NCBI RefSeq assembly: GCF_026013605.1
Contig: NZ_JAPDPJ010000010.1
Location: 1-64,000 of the forward strand
DNA length: 64,000 bases
Direction: 5' to 3'
Origin: Plebeiibacterium sediminum
GTDB taxonomy: Bacteria > Bacteroidota > Bacteroidia > Bacteroidales > Marinilabiliaceae
Part shown: piece by piece, positions 9,719 through 18,754 of the stretch
Numbering within the stretch: position 1 is the first letter of the stretch
How the letters are laid out: every line of letters begins with the position of its first letter
Program-made: the position numbers and the translations under genes
The notes under the pieces: generated by a model
The model's input: only the letters and a program-made list of their open reading frames with translations
The model's database searches: none
What the model was told of the DNA's origin: nothing

Positions 9719-10372
9719 CTAAAACACAAGTTTTAATTGTAATCCTATACTGTTGTTTCCATATCTGGTTTGAACAACAGGTTCCACCCTCATACTTAAA
9801 TCATCACTTACGTCAAATGTTTTAAAATGTGCATCTACAGATGCATCAATAATGTTGATTATATATACTAAAGCAAATCCTACATAACTTAAGTTACGCC
9901 ATCTTTCGTAATAATCTTTACCATTTTCGAGGGTATTTTCAAACCACTCTGCATATCTTCCACCTGCAGCAATATCTTCAGGTGTAATGGAGGTCTTTTC
10001 AATAATCTTTAAATAACTGGTGTTATTTGGATCCTGAATGATGTAGTCTCTGTATGCATTTCGGTATTTGCTATAGTTGCTTGAGTTAAAGTCAATGGCA
10101 TAAATAATACCTGCAAATCCTGCATATAGAATCGGAATTTTCCAGTATTTTTTATTGTATGCCTGACCAAGTCCGGGAAGTACTGCCGAATAAAGACTTG
10201 CTTTATGTGGAGAATGAGGCTTGATAACGATTGGCTTTGCTTTAGCCTCGTTTTTAACACTAATAGAATCTGAAATTGTTTGTGCTTTTAGGTTTTGTTG
10301 TAAACAAACAGCCATAAAAAACACAAACAAACTGCTCCATAGTTTCTTATTGTTCACGAATAGTAAATTCAA
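9719..10372 (-). CDS. DUF5683 family protein
   Basis: A 217-aa protein with a signal-like N-terminus (to about residue 31, QQNLKAQT) and the family features HKASLYSAVLPGLGQAYNKKYWKIP and two hydrophobic segments (about 73-90 and 163-178). DUF5683 proteins are widespread in Bacteroidota and usually sit directly after parB, as here. The function is unknown; an envelope location is likely. The start is a TTG at 10372; a GTG five codons later is an alternative. The gap to parB is 43 bp. Confidence 0.82.
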   Translation of the reverse strand: MNLLFVNNKKLWSSLFVFFMAVCLQQNLKAQTISDSISVKNEAKAKPIVIKPHSPHKASLYSAVLPGLGQAYNKKYWKIPILYAGFAGIIYAIDFNSSNYSKYRNAYRDYIIQDPNNTSYLKIIEKTSITPEDIAAGGRYAEWFENTLENGKDYYERWRNLSYVGFALVYIINIIDASVDAHFKTFDVSDDLSMRVEPVVQTRYGNNSIGLQLKLVF

Positions 10373-10415
10373 AATAATTTTATCTAAGTGATTATCTCAT
10401 TTATTTTGAAGTATT

Positions 10416-11294
10416 TTACTTTGCGTTTGCTTTATCAAGGATACTGATGATACGCTCCAGATCTTCGTCAGAGTTAAATGGGATCACAATTTTACCGTCT
10501 CCTTTTTCTCCTCTGCTAAACTGAATTTTTGTTTCAAATACCGATGATATCTGATTGCTAAGTTGTTGATACTCCTCAGGCAATTCGATTTTCTTTTTAT
10601 TAGGTTTTTTTGCGGGTTTTTCACTGTTTAATTCACGAACCACTTCTTCTACTTTTCTTACTGAGTAATCATATTCAATGATTTCGTCGTAGATTTTAAG
10701 TTGTAGTTGTTCGTCTTCAATACCAATGATAGCTCTGGCATGTCCCATTCCAAGCTTCTTGTCGCGCAATCCAAGTTGAATTTCTGCAGGTAATTTTAAT
10801 AAGCGAAGGTAATTGGTTACTGTTGCTCTTTTTTTACCTACTCTTTCCGACATGCTTTCCTGGGTAAGCTTGCACTCATCCATTAATCGTTGGTAACTTA
10901 TGGCAATTTCAATAGGGTCTAAATCTTCACGCTGAATGTTTTCAACCAATGCCATTTCAAGCATGGTTTCGTCATCAGCAGTTCGAACATAAGCAGGAAC
11001 TTTTTCCAGGCCAACTAATTTTGAAGCTCTGAATCGACGCTCACCGGCAATAAGCTGGTACTGGTTTCCACTTTTTCTTACGGTTAGCGGCTGAATGACA
11101 CCAATCTCCTTAATAGAAGCTGCTAGTTCTTCTAATTTTTCTTCATCAAAACGGGTACGGGGCTGCCATGGATTTGCAACAATTCTGCTTACTTCAATTT
11201 CATCCATACCTGAAAGAGGTCTTCCTTTTGTTACCTCGTCAGCGTTGTCAATAAGAGCACCCAGTCCTCTCCCTAATGCATTCTTTTTTGCCAT
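10416..11294 (-). CDS. parB: Chromosome-partitioning protein ParB
   Basis: A 292-aa protein with the ParB/Spo0J layout. The nuclease-like CTPase domain covers about 28-120 (ANPWQPRTRFDEEKLEELAASI, then GERRFRASK as the CTP-binding motif). An HTH of KorB type covers about 121-215 (LTQESMSERVGKKRATVTNYLRLLKLP), and the C-terminal dimerisation domain follows. It binds parS sites and loads as a CTP-dependent clamp. It is downstream of parA with a gap of 90 bp. A parS site was not found by eye in this window. Confidence 0.96.
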   Translation of the reverse strand: MAKKNALGRGLGALIDNADEVTKGRPLSGMDEIEVSRIVANPWQPRTRFDEEKLEELAASIKEIGVIQPLTVRKSGNQYQLIAGERRFRASKLVGLEKVPAYVRTADDETMLEMALVENIQREDLDPIEIAISYQRLMDECKLTQESMSERVGKKRATVTNYLRLLKLPAEIQLGLRDKKLGMGHARAIIGIEDEQLQLKIYDEIIEYDYSVRKVEEVVRELNSEKPAKKPNKKKIELPEEYQQLSNQISSVFETKIQFSRGEKGDGKIVIPFNSDEDLERIISILDKANAK

Positions 11295-11384
11295 TCGTAA
11301 ATTAAATTGGCAGATAACCTAAAGTTATCTGCATCATATTCTAATATTGTATTATTCAATAATTAATGTTAAGCCAATATGGTA

Positions 11385-12185
11385 TTACTTAACAATTTTG
11401 TCTTTGTTATCTATTTTTGTCATGTTGTTCTTTTGTAACAACTCTCGGGCCAGATTTAAATAGTTTATGGCTCCTTTTGATGTTGCATCATATTCTACAA
11501 CAGCCTTACCATAACTTGGCGCCTCACTTAACTTAATGTTTCTGGTAATTAAAGTTTCAAAAACCATATCCTGGAAGTGACGTTGAACTTCCTCAACCAC
11601 CTGATTCGATAATCTTAAACGAGAATCATACATGGTTAATAGGAAACCTTCAATTGCAAGCGTTGTATTTAATCTGCTTTGGATGATTTTTATGGTATTT
11701 AATAATTTACCTAATCCTTCAAGAGCGAAATATTCACATTGAACAGGAATTATTACTGAATCAGCAGCAGTAAGAGAGTTAACTGTAATTAAACCTAATG
11801 ATGGAGAACAGTCAATTAAAATAAAGTCGTATTGGTCTCTGATCTTTCCTAATACATCTTTTAATACATTTTCTCTGTTTGAGCGATTCAACATCTCAAT
11901 TTCAGCACCAACCAAATCAATATGCGAAGGTAATACGTCTAGTCCTTCAATTTCGGATTTAAGTAATGCAGAAGATGGTTCTATTCCATCTACAATACAT
12001 TCATATATACTGGCGTCAATTTCTTTTAAATCAAAACCTAAACCAGATGTAGCATTGGCTTGTGGGTCGGCATCTACTACCAAAACTTTATATTCCAAAA
12101 CGGCTAAACTGGCTGCCAGGTTTATTGCTGTAGTAGTTTTTCCAACTCCTCCTTTTTGATTCGCTAATGCAATTATTTTTCCCAT
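11385..12185 (-). CDS. parA: Chromosome-partitioning ATPase ParA/Soj
   Basis: 266 aa from the ATG at 12185. A longer reading from TTG at 12212 adds nine non-conserved residues and is not favoured. The deviant Walker A KGGVGKTTT (residues 11-19), the switch motif VDADPQANAT, and Walker B FILIDCSPSLG are all present. There is no N-terminal HTH, so it is the Soj-like chromosomal type. Together with ParB it segregates the origin region, which suggests oriC may not be far away. A Bacteroidota -7 element (12304-12311) lies about 120 bp upstream. Confidence 0.95.
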   Translation of the reverse strand: MGKIIALANQKGGVGKTTTAINLAASLAVLEYKVLVVDADPQANATSGLGFDLKEIDASIYECIVDGIEPSSALLKSEIEGLDVLPSHIDLVGAEIEMLNRSNRENVLKDVLGKIRDQYDFILIDCSPSLGLITVNSLTAADSVIIPVQCEYFALEGLGKLLNTIKIIQSRLNTTLAIEGFLLTMYDSRLRLSNQVVEEVQRHFQDMVFETLITRNIKLSEAPSYGKAVVEYDATSKGAINYLNLARELLQKNNMTKIDNKDKIVK

Positions 12186-12303
12186 ATTGTGGTAATTAAA
12201 TATATTTTGCAATAAATATTTTCTACAAAATCTTGATTTTCTGATCTTTTATAGTGCTTATATATCTGTTAAAGATGCAAAAAATGAGTCATAAAACGAC
12301 TGT

Positions 12304-12311
12304 CAAAGTTA
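12304..12311 (-). promoter_or_regulatory. Candidate -7 promoter element of parA
   Basis: TAACTTTG on the minus strand matches the Bacteroidota -7 consensus TAnnTTTG. No clear TTTG is seen at the expected -33 distance. It would give a 5' leader of about 110 nt. Confidence 0.4.
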
Positions 12312-12397
12312 AACTTTTAATTAAAACTTCATACATTAATACTAACATAAAAGTTTCAACAACTTATAAAGAAAGTGTAAAAAATATCAAGAAACTG

Positions 12398-13399
12398 CTA
12401 GTCTTTAATTTTTTGAATACACTCTTTTAAAAGCAATTCCTTTTTAACAGGAACTACACCTGATTCCTCGCATACAAGACCTCCTGCCATATTTGCAATT
12501 CTGGCGATCAGATGAGGTTCAATGTTTTCTATTAGGCATAATGCACTCACGCTTATAACTGTATCTCCAGCTCCTGACACATCTGATATATTTCTGATTT
12601 CGGCAGGAACTATGGATGCACCATCTGCGTTGTGATTGATAAATACACCATGTTCCGATAGTGTAATCATTAATATGTTTATTTCTTGTTCTTTCTGGAA
12701 CTTTTTACCTGCTGTGATTAATTCTTCGTGCTGGCCCTTTTTTAGCTCAAGTTTACAGCCCTCGTTGAATTCCTTAAAGTTTGGTTTAAAGAAGGTAACG
12801 CCTTTGTAGTCGTTGAAATTTCTTTTCTTAGGATCAACCAAAGTTGGTATACCTTTTTCTTTTGATATAGCAACTACTTTTTGAATGACAGATGGTGTGA
12901 TGACTCCTTTGTCGTAATCCTCAAAAATAATGGCATCTATTCTGTTGGTATTGATAAGCATTTGAAGCTTAACCATCATTTTTTCTTCAGTGTCTTCAGG
13001 TATTGGTGTGCAAATTTCTTCATCAACCCTCAATAAGTGTTGATGCTGACTAATTACACGGGTTTTTACAGTCGTCATTCTGTTAGAGCACTTTACAATG
13101 CCGTCAGCTGTAAGTTCTTGTTTCTTTAAAAGTTTAAAGAAATCATGACTCATCACATCGTCACCAATTACAGAACATAATATGGGATTGGCACCAAGAG
13201 ACTGAATGTTTAAAGCAACATTGGCAGCTCCACCCAGGCGGTTCTCTCTTCCTATACCTGATAAAATAGGTACGGGAGCTTCCGGAGAAATTCGGTTGAC
13301 ATCACCCCATAGGTATGAATCAATCATTACATCTCCTATGATCAGTATGTTTTTATTGTTGAAAGACTCAAATAATTGTTCAAAATAATTTTGCGACAT
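12398..13399 (-). CDS. rfaE1: D-glycero-beta-D-manno-heptose-7-phosphate kinase (RfaE1/HldE N-terminal type)
   Basis: 333 aa from the ATG at 13399 (a GTG six codons upstream is less likely). PfkB/ribokinase fold: GDVMIDSYLWGDVNRISPEAPVPIL near the N-terminus, whose RISPEAPVP is typical of HldE kinase domains; GGAANVALN; and the PfkB anion-hole motif DVSGAGDTV with the catalytic Asp near residue 275. It should phosphorylate heptose-7-phosphate at C1 for ADP-heptose synthesis used in LPS or O-glycans. The adenylyltransferase domain is absent, so that step must come from another gene. It diverges from metH. Confidence 0.88.
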   Translation of the reverse strand: MSQNYFEQLFESFNNKNILIIGDVMIDSYLWGDVNRISPEAPVPILSGIGRENRLGGAANVALNIQSLGANPILCSVIGDDVMSHDFFKLLKKQELTADGIVKCSNRMTTVKTRVISQHQHLLRVDEEICTPIPEDTEEKMMVKLQMLINTNRIDAIIFEDYDKGVITPSVIQKVVAISKEKGIPTLVDPKKRNFNDYKGVTFFKPNFKEFNEGCKLELKKGQHEELITAGKKFQKEQEINILMITLSEHGVFINHNADGASIVPAEIRNISDVSGAGDTVISVSALCLIENIEPHLIARIANMAGGLVCEESGVVPVKKELLLKECIQKIKD

Positions 13400-13506
13400 G
13401 TGATATAAATTTGTCACAAATATAAAAAAAATGACAAAGGAGTAATTAAGAAGTGGTTTGTGATAACTTTAGCTTTTATAAACTCAATTAAATCAGTAAT
13501 ATTTGT

Positions 13507-13514
13507 TATTTTTG
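13507..13514 (+). promoter_or_regulatory. metH: Candidate -7 promoter element of metH
   Basis: TATTTTTG, followed by CAG, matches the Bacteroidota -7 motif. No clean -33 TTTG is seen at about 20 bp upstream. The start codon is 100 bp downstream, which leaves room for a regulated leader that contains the palindrome at 13537-13548. Confidence 0.4.
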
Positions 13515-13536
13515 CAGTCCTTTTTTACAGATTAAA

Positions 13537-13548
13537 TGACATTTGTCA
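13537..13548. promoter_or_regulatory. 12-bp palindrome TGACATTTGTCA upstream of metH
   Basis: TGACA-TT-TGTCA is an inverted repeat between the candidate -7 element and the metH start. Half-sites (TTTGTCA or TGACAAA) recur nearby, around 13411-13417 and 13431-13437, in the rfaE1-metH divergent region. The same 12-mer occurs at 61877-61888. An operator role is inferred. Confidence 0.4.
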
Positions 13549-13614
13549 TACAGCAGGTTTCACTTCAAACAATTCTGGAGTAATTTAGTTAGTATGATAA
13601 GCTGGTAAACGCAT

Positions 13615-16600
13615 ATGGATAGAACAAAAAAGTTATATAAGGCAATTGAAGAGAGAATATTGCTTTTAGATGGAGCAATGGGTAGTTTAATTCAAACCTA
13701 TAAATTGGAAGAAGAAGATTATAGGGGCGAAAGATTTAAGGATTATCACATGCCGATTAAAGGTAATAATGATATCTTATCAATTACTCAACCTGAAATT
13801 ATTAAAGAAATTCATACTAAATATCTTGAGGCAGGTTCAGATATTATAGAAACCAACACGTTTAATGCCACATCTATTTCGCAGGCTGATTACGATATGC
13901 AGGCTGCTGTATGGGATATTAATTATCAGTCGGCAAAGATAGCTCGTGAGGTTGCTGATGAATATACTTTAAAAACTCCTGAAAAGCCAAGATTTGTTTG
14001 TGGTTCAATCGGACCGTTAAATAAAGCATTGTCATTATCACCTGATGTAAATAATCCAGGATATAGAGCTGCTACTTTTGATCAGGTTAAAGAAGCCTAC
14101 AAAGAACAGATTGAAGCACTAATTAAAGGTGGATCGGATTTGTTAATGATAGAAACCGTTTTTGATACTCTTAATGCTAAAGCAGCTTTAATGGCTATTG
14201 ATGAGGTTTTTGATGCAATGGGTAAAAAGTTGCCTATCATGGTGTCGGGTACCATTACAGATGCCAGTGGTAGAACATTGTCGGGCCAAACATTACAGGC
14301 TTTTATTGATTCTGTTTCTCATATGGATATTTTAAGTATCGGGTTAAACTGTTCGTTAGGAGCCGCCGAACTTGAGCCATATGTAACTGAACTTTCACAA
14401 AAAGCACCTTTCTATATTAGTACACACCCTAATGCTGGTTTACCAAACCAGTTTGGTGAATATGATCAAACACCTGATCAGATGTCTGATTTAGTAGGAC
14501 AGTGGTTAGCTGATGGTAAAGTAAATATCATAGGAGGATGTTGTGGAACGACTCCTGCTCATATTGCAGCTATGGCTAAAATAGCTGATAAATATAATGC
14601 GCATAAAAAAGCGGCCGTATCAACCATAACTCACTTGAGTGGTTTGGAGTCGCTTCAAATGCGTGAGGATACCAACTTTGTTAATATTGGTGAACGTTGT
14701 AATGTTGCAGGTTCACGAAAATTTCTTCGTTTAATTAAGGAGAAAAAATATGAAGAAGCTGTTGATATCGCGCGTCACCAGGTTGAAAACGGAGCCCAGA
14801 TTGTTGATGTAAACATGGATGATGCTATGTTGGAGGCAAAGGAAGAGATGGTGACCTTCTTAAATATGTTGATGTCTGATCCTGATGTTTCTAAAGTTCC
14901 GGTGATGGTTGATTCCTCAAAATTTGAGGTAATTGAGGCTGGATTGAAATGTTTACAGGGTAAATCAGTTGTTAACAGTATTAGTTTAAAAGAAGGCGAA
15001 GAAGTCTTTTTAGAACATGCACGTATCATCAAAAAATATGGTGCAGCTGTTGTGGTTATGGCTTTTGATGAAAAAGGTCAGGCTGATAATTTTGAAAGAA
15101 GAAAAGAGATTTGCGGGAGAGCTTATAAACTGTTAACAGAAAAAGTAAACTTCCCACCTCAGGATATTATATTCGATCCGAATGTGCTGGCTATAGCAAC
15201 CGGTATTGAGGAGCATAACAATTATGCAGTAGATTTTATCAAAGCATGTAAGTGGATTAAAGAAAATCTTCCTTATGCGCATATTAGTGGTGGAATCAGT
15301 AATTTATCTTTCTCTTTCAGAGGAAATAATGTAGTGCGTGAAGCCATTCACTCTGTATTCCTTTATTATGCCATCAAAGAAGGATTGGATATGGGTATTG
15401 TTAATCCTGCTATGCTGCAGGTGTATGATGATATACCAAAAGAATTGTTGGAATATGTAGAAGACGTAGTATTTAACAAGCGTCCGGATGCAACAGATCG
15501 CCTGGTGGATTATGCTGAAACCATAAAAAATACCCAGCAAGAGGTGGGTGAAGCGCAACAGGCTGCATGGCGCGAGGGTACACTAGAGGAGCGTTTAACA
15601 CATTGTTTGGTAAAAGGTATTAGTGATCACCTGGATGTTGATATTGCTGAAGCGTTGGAAAAATATCCAACAGCACTTGAAATCATTGAGAAACCTTTGA
15701 TGGATGGTATGAATGTAGTTGGTGATTTGTTTGGTAGCGGTAAAATGTTCTTGCCTCAGGTGGTGAAAACTGCAAGGGTAATGAAAAAAGCAGTAGCCAT
15801 TCTGCAACCAATTATTGAAGAAGAAAAGTCTGCCACAGGAGGAGCCAAAACTAATGGTAAAATATTAATGGCCACTGTAAAAGGTGATGTTCATGATATA
15901 GGTAAAAATATTGTGGGCGTAATCCTGGGATGTAATAATTACGAAGTAATAGATCTTGGTGTGATGGTGCCAACTGAAAAAATTCTTAAGGAAGCCATTG
16001 CTCAAAAGGTTGATATTATAGGATTAAGTGGATTGATTACGCCTTCATTGGAAGAGATGGTGAATGTTGCCAAAGAAATGAAACGTACAGGTTTCGATAT
16101 TCCTTTAATGGTAGGTGGTGCAACAACATCAAAAGTACATACGGCTGTTAAAATTGAACCGGAGTATGATCATCCTGTTGTTCATGTAAAAGATGCCTCT
16201 AAAAGTGCTCAGGTGGTAAGTGCATTGTTATCTCAAACCGGTAAAGAGGAATTTGCAAAAAAAGTAAAAGCTGAATATGCAGAGCTTCGCGAAAGAAATG
16301 CAAATAAAAAAGCCATCGTATTAAAACCAATTGAGCAAGCCAGAGAAAGTAAGTTTAAGATTGATTGGAATAGTGGTGATGTTTATACACCGGTTTTTCA
16401 GGGCGTAAAAGTTTTTGATGATTATTCTATTGCTGATATCCGTAAATTTATTGACTGGACCTTCTTTTTCCAGGCATGGAACTTAACTGGTAATTACGAC
16501 GGAATAGAATCAGTTGCCACAGCAGAAGAAGAGGCACAATGGCTTGAAAAATACAAAACAGAGCAGGCCAGGGAAAAAGCACAGGAAGCTTTAAAGCTTT

Positions 16601-17352
16601 GGCGCGATTCTCAGGCTATGTTAACAAATATAGAGCAGGATAAAATGGTAACTGCTAAAGCTGTGTTTGGAATTTTCCCTGCTAATGCTGAAGGTGATGA
16701 TGTTATTGTTTATACTGATGAAACCAGAAGTGTAGAAAAAACAAGATTCCATCAGATCAGAGAGCAACAGGATAAGCAAGGTAAAGAAGCATTCCATTCA
16801 CTGGCTGATTTTGTTGCACCTGTCGAAAGTGGTGTAAATGATTATATTGGCGGATTTGCAGTTACTGCAGGCATCGGGATTGAAAAATGGATCAAAGCCT
16901 TTGAAGATGATCATGATGATTATTCTTCTATCTTGTTGAAAGCACTGGCTGATCGTTTGGCAGAGGCATTTGCCGAATTGCTGCACTTTAGAGTTCGTAG
17001 AGAATTTTGGGGATATGCTCCTGATGAAGAATTTAATACAGATAATTTTATTCGTGAACGTTATAGAGGTATTCGTCCTGCGTTGGGCTATCCAGCATGT
17101 CCTGATCATAGCGAAAAACGTCAGTTGTTTGAGATGATGGATGTGGAGAAAAATACAGGAATTACCTTAACAGAGCATTTTAGTATGTATCCAAATGCAT
17201 CCGTAAGTGGATTGTATTTTGGTCATCCTAAAGCCATGTATTTTGGAGTTGGTAAAATCGGTAAAGACCAGGTTGAAGATTTAGCAAAACGCAAGGGAAT
17301 AACTGTTGAAGAAGTTGAAAAATGGATTCCGGTAAACCTGGCTTATAAATAG
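13615..17352 (+). CDS. metH: Cobalamin-dependent methionine synthase MetH
   Basis: 1245 aa, close to the E. coli enzyme length, with all four modules. The homocysteine-binding domain is at about 1-330 (zinc ligands in GLNCSLG and the GGCCGTTP pair of Cys). The pterin-binding domain is at about 355-620 ([24 protein letters not shown]). The B12 cap and Rossmann domain are at about 660-890 ([20 protein letters not shown] with the cobalt-ligand His). The C-terminal SAM-binding reactivation domain is at about 920-1245 ([14 protein letters not shown]-like: [15 protein letters not shown]). It transfers the methyl of methyl-THF to homocysteine and is followed 28 bp later by metF, which makes methyl-THF. 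Confidence 0.97.
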   Translation: MDRTKKLYKAIEERILLLDGAMGSLIQTYKLEEEDYRGERFKDYHMPIKGNNDILSITQPEIIKEIHTKYLEAGSDIIETNTFNATSISQADYDMQAAVWDINYQSAKIAREVADEYTLKTPEKPRFVCGSIGPLNKALSLSPDVNNPGYRAATFDQVKEAYKEQIEALIKGGSDLLMIETVFDTLNAKAALMAIDEVFDAMGKKLPIMVSGTITDASGRTLSGQTLQAFIDSVSHMDILSIGLNCSLGAAELEPYVTELSQKAPFYISTHPNAGLPNQFGEYDQTPDQMSDLVGQWLADGKVNIIGGCCGTTPAHIAAMAKIADKYNAHKKAAVSTITHLSGLESLQMREDTNFVNIGERCNVAGSRKFLRLIKEKKYEEAVDIARHQVENGAQIVDVNMDDAMLEAKEEMVTFLNMLMSDPDVSKVPVMVDSSKFEVIEAGLKCLQGKSVVNSISLKEGEEVFLEHARIIKKYGAAVVVMAFDEKGQADNFERRKEICGRAYKLLTEKVNFPPQDIIFDPNVLAIATGIEEHNNYAVDFIKACKWIKENLPYAHISGGISNLSFSFRGNNVVREAIHSVFLYYAIKEGLDMGIVNPAMLQVYDDIPKELLEYVEDVVFNKRPDATDRLVDYAETIKNTQQEVGEAQQAAWREGTLEERLTHCLVKGISDHLDVDIAEALEKYPTALEIIEKPLMDGMNVVGDLFGSGKMFLPQVVKTARVMKKAVAILQPIIEEEKSATGGAKTNGKILMATVKGDVHDIGKNIVGVILGCNNYEVIDLGVMVPTEKILKEAIAQKVDIIGLSGLITPSLEEMVNVAKEMKRTGFDIPLMVGGATTSKVHTAVKIEPEYDHPVVHVKDASKSAQVVSALLSQTGKEEFAKKVKAEYAELRERNANKKAIVLKPIEQARESKFKIDWNSGDVYTPVFQGVKVFDDYSIADIRKFIDWTFFFQAWNLTGNYDGIESVATAEEEAQWLEKYKTEQAREKAQEALKLWRDSQAMLTNIEQDKMVTAKAVFGIFPANAEGDDVIVYTDETRSVEKTRFHQIREQQDKQGKEAFHSLADFVAPVESGVNDYIGGFAVTAGIGIEKWIKAFEDDHDDYSSILLKALADRLAEAFAELLHFRVRREFWGYAPDEEFNTDNFIRERYRGIRPALGYPACPDHSEKRQLFEMMDVEKNTGITLTEHFSMYPNASVSGLYFGHPKAMYFGVGKIGKDQVEDLAKRKGITVEEVEKWIPVNLAYK

Positions 17353-17380
17353 AAATCGTTTTTAGAAAGAGATAGAGTAG

Positions 17381-18334
17381 ATGACAGCTGCAGAGTTAGT
17401 TTTAAAAGATAAAGAAACGAAATTTTCCTTTGAATTATTACCCCCTTTAAAGGGTAATAATATTGATAAGGTTTTTCATACCATAGATATATTAAAAGAG
17501 TTTAATCCTCAGTTTATCAATATCACTTCTCATAGAGAAGAGTATGCATTTGAAACCAACTCAAAAGGTTTTATTGAGAAAAGGGTAATTCGTAAACGCC
17601 CGGGAACAGTTGCTGTAGCAGCCTCAATACAGAATAAGTATGGCATTAAAGTAATTCCTCATATTATTTCAAGAGGATTTACCCGTAGTGAAACAGAGTA
17701 TGCCTTAATTGATCTGAACTTTTTAGGAATACATGATATTTTGATTTTAAGGGGTGATGATGCTCATAAAGACAAATATCCTATTCGTGAGGAAAAATGT
17801 AACCAGTATGCCATTGAGCTTGCTGAGCAGGTAAACGATTTGAACAAAGGTGTGTTTTTAGATGGTACAAGTGTGGAACCATTTGAGACTCCTTTTTCAT
17901 ATGGTGTGGCTGGTTATCCTGAGAAGCATGAGGAGGCACCGAATATGGAATCAGATATGTCATATTTAAAAGCTAAAGTGGATGCCGGAGCAGAGTATGT
18001 AATGACTCAGATGTTTTTCGACAATCAGAAATATTATGATTTTGTTGATAAATGTAGAGCTGCAGGAATCACGGTTCCAATTATTCCGGGTATTAAACCG
18101 GTAACTGCAGCAAGTCAGCTTACTGTGTTGCCAAAGATTTTTAGCTGTGAAATACCAGAGGATTTTGCCAAAGAATTACGCCGATGTAAAAATAATGATG
18201 AGGTAAAGCAGGTTGGAGTTGAATGGTGTACACAACAAGCATTAGACTTAAAAAAGAATGGTGTGCCCATTATTCATTTTTATACTATGATGGCCACGCA
18301 AAGCGTAAGAAAAATTGCTGAAGCAGTATATTAA
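17381..18334 (+). CDS. metF: 5,10-methylenetetrahydrofolate reductase
   Basis: A 317-aa TIM-barrel flavoprotein with the family start FSFELLPPLKGNN (catalytic Glu in FELLPP), LRGDDAHK, and the FAD/folate region YVMTQMFFDNQKYYDFVDKC followed by IPIIPGIKPV. It reduces methylene-THF to methyl-THF, the substrate of MetH directly upstream. ATG start; the operon metH-metF ends at the terminator at 18359-18390. Length and motifs are ordinary. Confidence 0.96.
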   Translation: MTAAELVLKDKETKFSFELLPPLKGNNIDKVFHTIDILKEFNPQFINITSHREEYAFETNSKGFIEKRVIRKRPGTVAVAASIQNKYGIKVIPHIISRGFTRSETEYALIDLNFLGIHDILILRGDDAHKDKYPIREEKCNQYAIELAEQVNDLNKGVFLDGTSVEPFETPFSYGVAGYPEKHEEAPNMESDMSYLKAKVDAGAEYVMTQMFFDNQKYYDFVDKCRAAGITVPIIPGIKPVTAASQLTVLPKIFSCEIPEDFAKELRRCKNNDEVKQVGVEWCTQQALDLKKNGVPIIHFYTMMATQSVRKIAEAVY

Positions 18335-18358
18335 ATAAATACTAGATTATAATAAGTC

Positions 18359-18390
18359 AAGCCGCTGATATTTTTATTGGCGGCTTTTTT
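18359..18390 (+). terminator. Intrinsic terminator of metH-metF
   Basis: AAGCCGC (18359-18365) pairs with GCGGCTT (18380-18386), followed by a T tract. It is GC-rich against an AT-rich background and lies 25 bp after the metF stop. Confidence 0.85.
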
Positions 18391-18429
18391 ATTGCTGTTT
18401 GTTTGAGCTCTTATATTGCTGCCAGCCTA

Positions 18430-18622
18430 ATTCATCGAAGCGTCTCGCTTCCATGTCTGTTATCGGCCTCTGACTGTTAGTAACTTTTTTCATGAAAAGA
18501 ATAAAGAGGTGTTACTGGGTTTTAATTCAGTGGAATAATGCAGTTGTTGACTTATCTTAAACTAACCTGGCAGAACGTAATGCCGAACATCATACAGCGT
18601 GAGCATCTGGTTTACAAAATAT
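18430..18622 (+). repeat. Degenerate hairpin repeat, copy 1 (left border of islet)
   Basis: Within the non-coding stretch 18391-18754. It contains the hairpin GAAGCG-TCT-CGCTTC (18437-18451), then ATCGGCCTCTGACTGTTAG, AATAAAG near 18500, TTTTAAT, and GCCGAAC about 80 bp later. The inverted repeat CTGGCAG/CTGCCAG spans its end (about 18567-18638). The same ordered landmarks occur twice at 21953-22380. No coding potential is seen. Confidence 0.6.
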
Positions 18623-18754
18623 GAACCAGTGCTGCCAGTGGGTCATCAGCATATTTAAACGAACAGTTTTGTTGGATTTGTTTAAAGTAGAATATTTTAC
18701 GATTATAGTCTAAAATATTCTTATTTGTTATATTTTTGAACAAATTTAATATTA

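Noticed and set aside
13418-13614. Cobalamin or SAM riboswitch before metH
   Set aside because: The 197-bp region shows no B12-box-like core or SAM-type stem set that I could recognise; it is AT-rich with only the palindrome and a -7 element.
16798-17109. Minus-strand 103-codon ORF inside metH
   Set aside because: It lies fully within the conserved activation domain of MetH, and its sequence has low-complexity, shadow-like composition.
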